Part shown: in pieces, positions 6,354 through 7,896 of the stretch | How positions within the stretch are numbered: position 1 is the stretch's first letter | Layout of the letters: each line of letters starts with the position of its first letter | NCBI GenBank assembly: GCA_031256115.1 | Contig: JAIRRF010000116.1 | Span: 1-7,896, forward strand | Reading direction: 5' to 3' | Length of the DNA stretch: 7,896 nucleotides | Source: Treponema sp. | GTDB lineage: Bacteria; Spirochaetota; Spirochaetia; Treponematales; Breznakiellaceae | The notes under the pieces: model-generated | Told to the model about the DNA's origin: nothing | Seen by the model: the letters and a program-made list of their open reading frames with translations, nothing else | Databases searched by the model: none | Made by a program: the position numbers and the translations under genes

Positions 6354-7896
6354 ATGAACTGGTTCAATGACATGAAAATACGAAACAAGTTTTTCATTGT
6401 ATTTGGAATTCTTGTGTTCGTTGTAATTTCCTTTTCAGTATTTATAGACTTGCTGATAATAAATATTGGCGATAAAAACAGTGAACTGGTCAGCTCCAAC
6501 CTTGAGCGGCAAGCCTATTTGGGTAACGCTGTTGTCGATTTCTACGGTCTGCGTGTAATGAACCTTTCTGAAGGGTACTTGCTGGAAGGCGGCGACTTTC
6601 AGAGCATGGTTACCGAAATAAGAAAGAATTACGAAGAAAATGTCCGGTCGTTCAGGGAAAACCTGATCAGTTACCGCAATATAATGTTATCCGACACAAG
6701 GCTAACCGAAGCTGAAAGAAACCAGCGGCTGGCTACTCTGGATGAATTTGAATTATCCTTTGTTCATTATCTGGATCTGGCCGGAAGAATTGATTCCGCT
6801 GTAAAGAAAGAAGACAAACAGGAAGTCATCCGGCTTTATGTCGAAGGCATTCCCATAGGAAACGACCTGGGCAGAAAAATGCTGAATTTCCGCGATATGC
6901 TTGCTGACACGACCAGGCAAAAAGCAGCGGACGCAAAAAATGACACATCCAGGATAACCCGTACAGTAATAACCATAACCGTCGCCCTGGTATTTCTTTC
7001 AGTTTTGGCAATGATTTTTACCGTTAGAAACATCAACCGGCCTATTTTGGAACTGGAAAAAGGAGTGTCGGAAATTGCGAACGGAAATCTGGCTTACCCG
7101 ATCCGGAGCAAGCGCAGGGATGAACTGGGAATGCTATCAAACGACATAGGCGACATGGTCGATAAAATAACCGAACAGGGCAAGGCCCTCATAACTTCGG
7201 AAATGGAGTCGGCTGCGAAAACTTCCTTTCTTGCCAACATGAGCCACGAAATCCGTACACCAATGAACGCAATTTTAGGTATCACCGAAATCCTGCTTCA
7301 TGATGAAACACTTGGCAACAATACAAAGGAAGCGCTAAATAAAGTTTACAATTCGGGTGATATGCTGCTGCATATTATCAACGACATACTTGATCTGTCG
7401 AAAATTGACGCGGGTAAGCTTGAACTGGATCCTGCAATTTACGATGTCCCGAGCCTTATTAACGATACCGTAACCCTTAACATGATGCGTATTGGCTCCA
7501 AGCCAATTGAGTTTGAACTTTCTGTAGACGAAAATACTCCAGGTTCCCTGTTAGGCGACGAGTTGCGCATCAAGCAGATTTTAAACAATTTACTCTCGAA
7601 CGCGTTCAAATACACCAAAAAAGGAGTAGTCAAATTTTCGGTTTCTGTTGAAAAGGAAAGACAATCTCATAACGAAGATATGTCCCTTGTTTTCAGCGTG
7701 AGCGACACCGGCCAGGGTATGACGGAAGAGCAAATAAGCAAACTGTTTGACGAGTATTCCCGTTTTAACATGGATTCCAACCGCACCATTGAGGGTACCG
7801 GGCTTGGCATGAGCATAACCCAGAGCCTGATTCAAATGATGAACGGCAGGATTTCCGTAAAAAGCGTGTTAAACCTGGGTACGCAATTTACAGTAC
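6354..7896 (+). CDS. Membrane sensor histidine kinase (4-helix sensor, HAMP, HisKA, HATPase_c), C-terminus outside window
   Basis: The frame is open for 514 codons to the right edge. Residues 12-37 form the first membrane helix. Residues 38-200 are a mostly helical, charged periplasmic region like a four-helix-bundle sensor, and 202-223 the second membrane helix. A HAMP linker follows (about 222-275, with RPILELEKGVSEIANGNL at 229-246). The dimerisation/phosphoacceptor helix has FLANMSHEIRTPMNAILG (292-309), with the autophosphorylated His at 298. The ATPase domain shows the N-box LRIKQILNNLLSNAFKYT (404-421), G1 DTGQGM (451-456), F-box LFDEYSRF (464-471) and G2 GTGLGMSIT (481-489). All catalytic motifs are present. 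Kinases with this kind of core often continue into receiver and Hpt domains, so a hybrid kinase is plausible, but its end is not visible. The ligand is unknown. The gene is divergent from the DUF1801 gene across 133 bp, and no response regulator gene lies in the window. Confidence 0.95.
   Translation, partial: MNWFNDMKIRNKFFIVFGILVFVVISFSVFIDLLIINIGDKNSELVSSNLERQAYLGNAVVDFYGLRVMNLSEGYLLEGGDFQSMVTEIRKNYEENVRSFRENLISYRNIMLSDTRLTEAERNQRLATLDEFELSFVHYLDLAGRIDSAVKKEDKQEVIRLYVEGIPIGNDLGRKMLNFRDMLADTTRQKAADAKNDTSRITRTVITITVALVFLSVLAMIFTVRNINRPILELEKGVSEIANGNLAYPIRSKRRDELGMLSNDIGDMVDKITEQGKALITSEMESAAKTSFLANMSHEIRTPMNAILGITEILLHDETLGNNTKEALNKVYNSGDMLLHIINDILDLSKIDAGKLELDPAIYDVPSLINDTVTLNMMRIGSKPIEFELSVDENTPGSLLGDELRIKQILNNLLSNAFKYTKKGVVKFSVSVEKERQSHNEDMSLVFSVSDTGQGMTEEQISKLFDEYSRFNMDSNRTIEGTGLGMSITQSLIQMMNGRISVKSVLNLGTQFTV

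Overview
The window is a stretch of bacterial chromosome. Most genes have mid-range G+C (one sampled 60-base line in htpG is 55%). A block at about 1325-2558 is strikingly A+T-rich (sampled lines are 17-30% G+C). The multi-domain sensor kinase, the lysine-rich lipoprotein lipobox and the HtpG sequence would fit a spirochaete, perhaps a Treponema relative with about 50% G+C. That placement is inferred from general sequence character and no marker gene proves it.

Layout. (1) 1-1087, minus strand: N-terminal 362 codons of a large alpha-2-macroglobulin-type lipoprotein that runs off the left edge. (2) 1088-1346: intergenic DNA that seems to hold the decayed 3' end of another minus-strand gene (about 1206-1326). 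(3) About 1325-2558: an A+T-rich island with an N-terminally truncated SnoaL-like (ester cyclase/NTF2-fold) reading frame at 1347-1787. It also holds a polytopic membrane-protein gene broken by at least two frameshifts at 1958-2566. (4) 2588-3769, minus: an intact 12-helix major facilitator transporter. (5) 3836-5779, plus: complete htpG (bacterial Hsp90), divergent from the transporter across a 66-bp gap. (6) About 5773-5832: a second, diverged copy of the last ~15 codons of an htpG gene, just after the htpG stop and in another frame. (7) 5852-6220, minus: a small DUF1801/YdhG frataxin-like protein. (8) 6354-7896, plus: a membrane histidine kinase (4-helix sensor, HAMP, HisKA, HATPase_c) that runs off the right edge.

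The genes do not form one pathway. Each is transcribed separately: the neighbours are divergent or convergent and no operon is visible. The most informative features are scars. The htpG tail remnant suggests that htpG was replaced by, or inserted beside, a homologue. The A+T-rich block between two native segments looks like imported DNA that is decaying. I do not see a clear undescribed multi-gene system here; the intact genes belong to known families.
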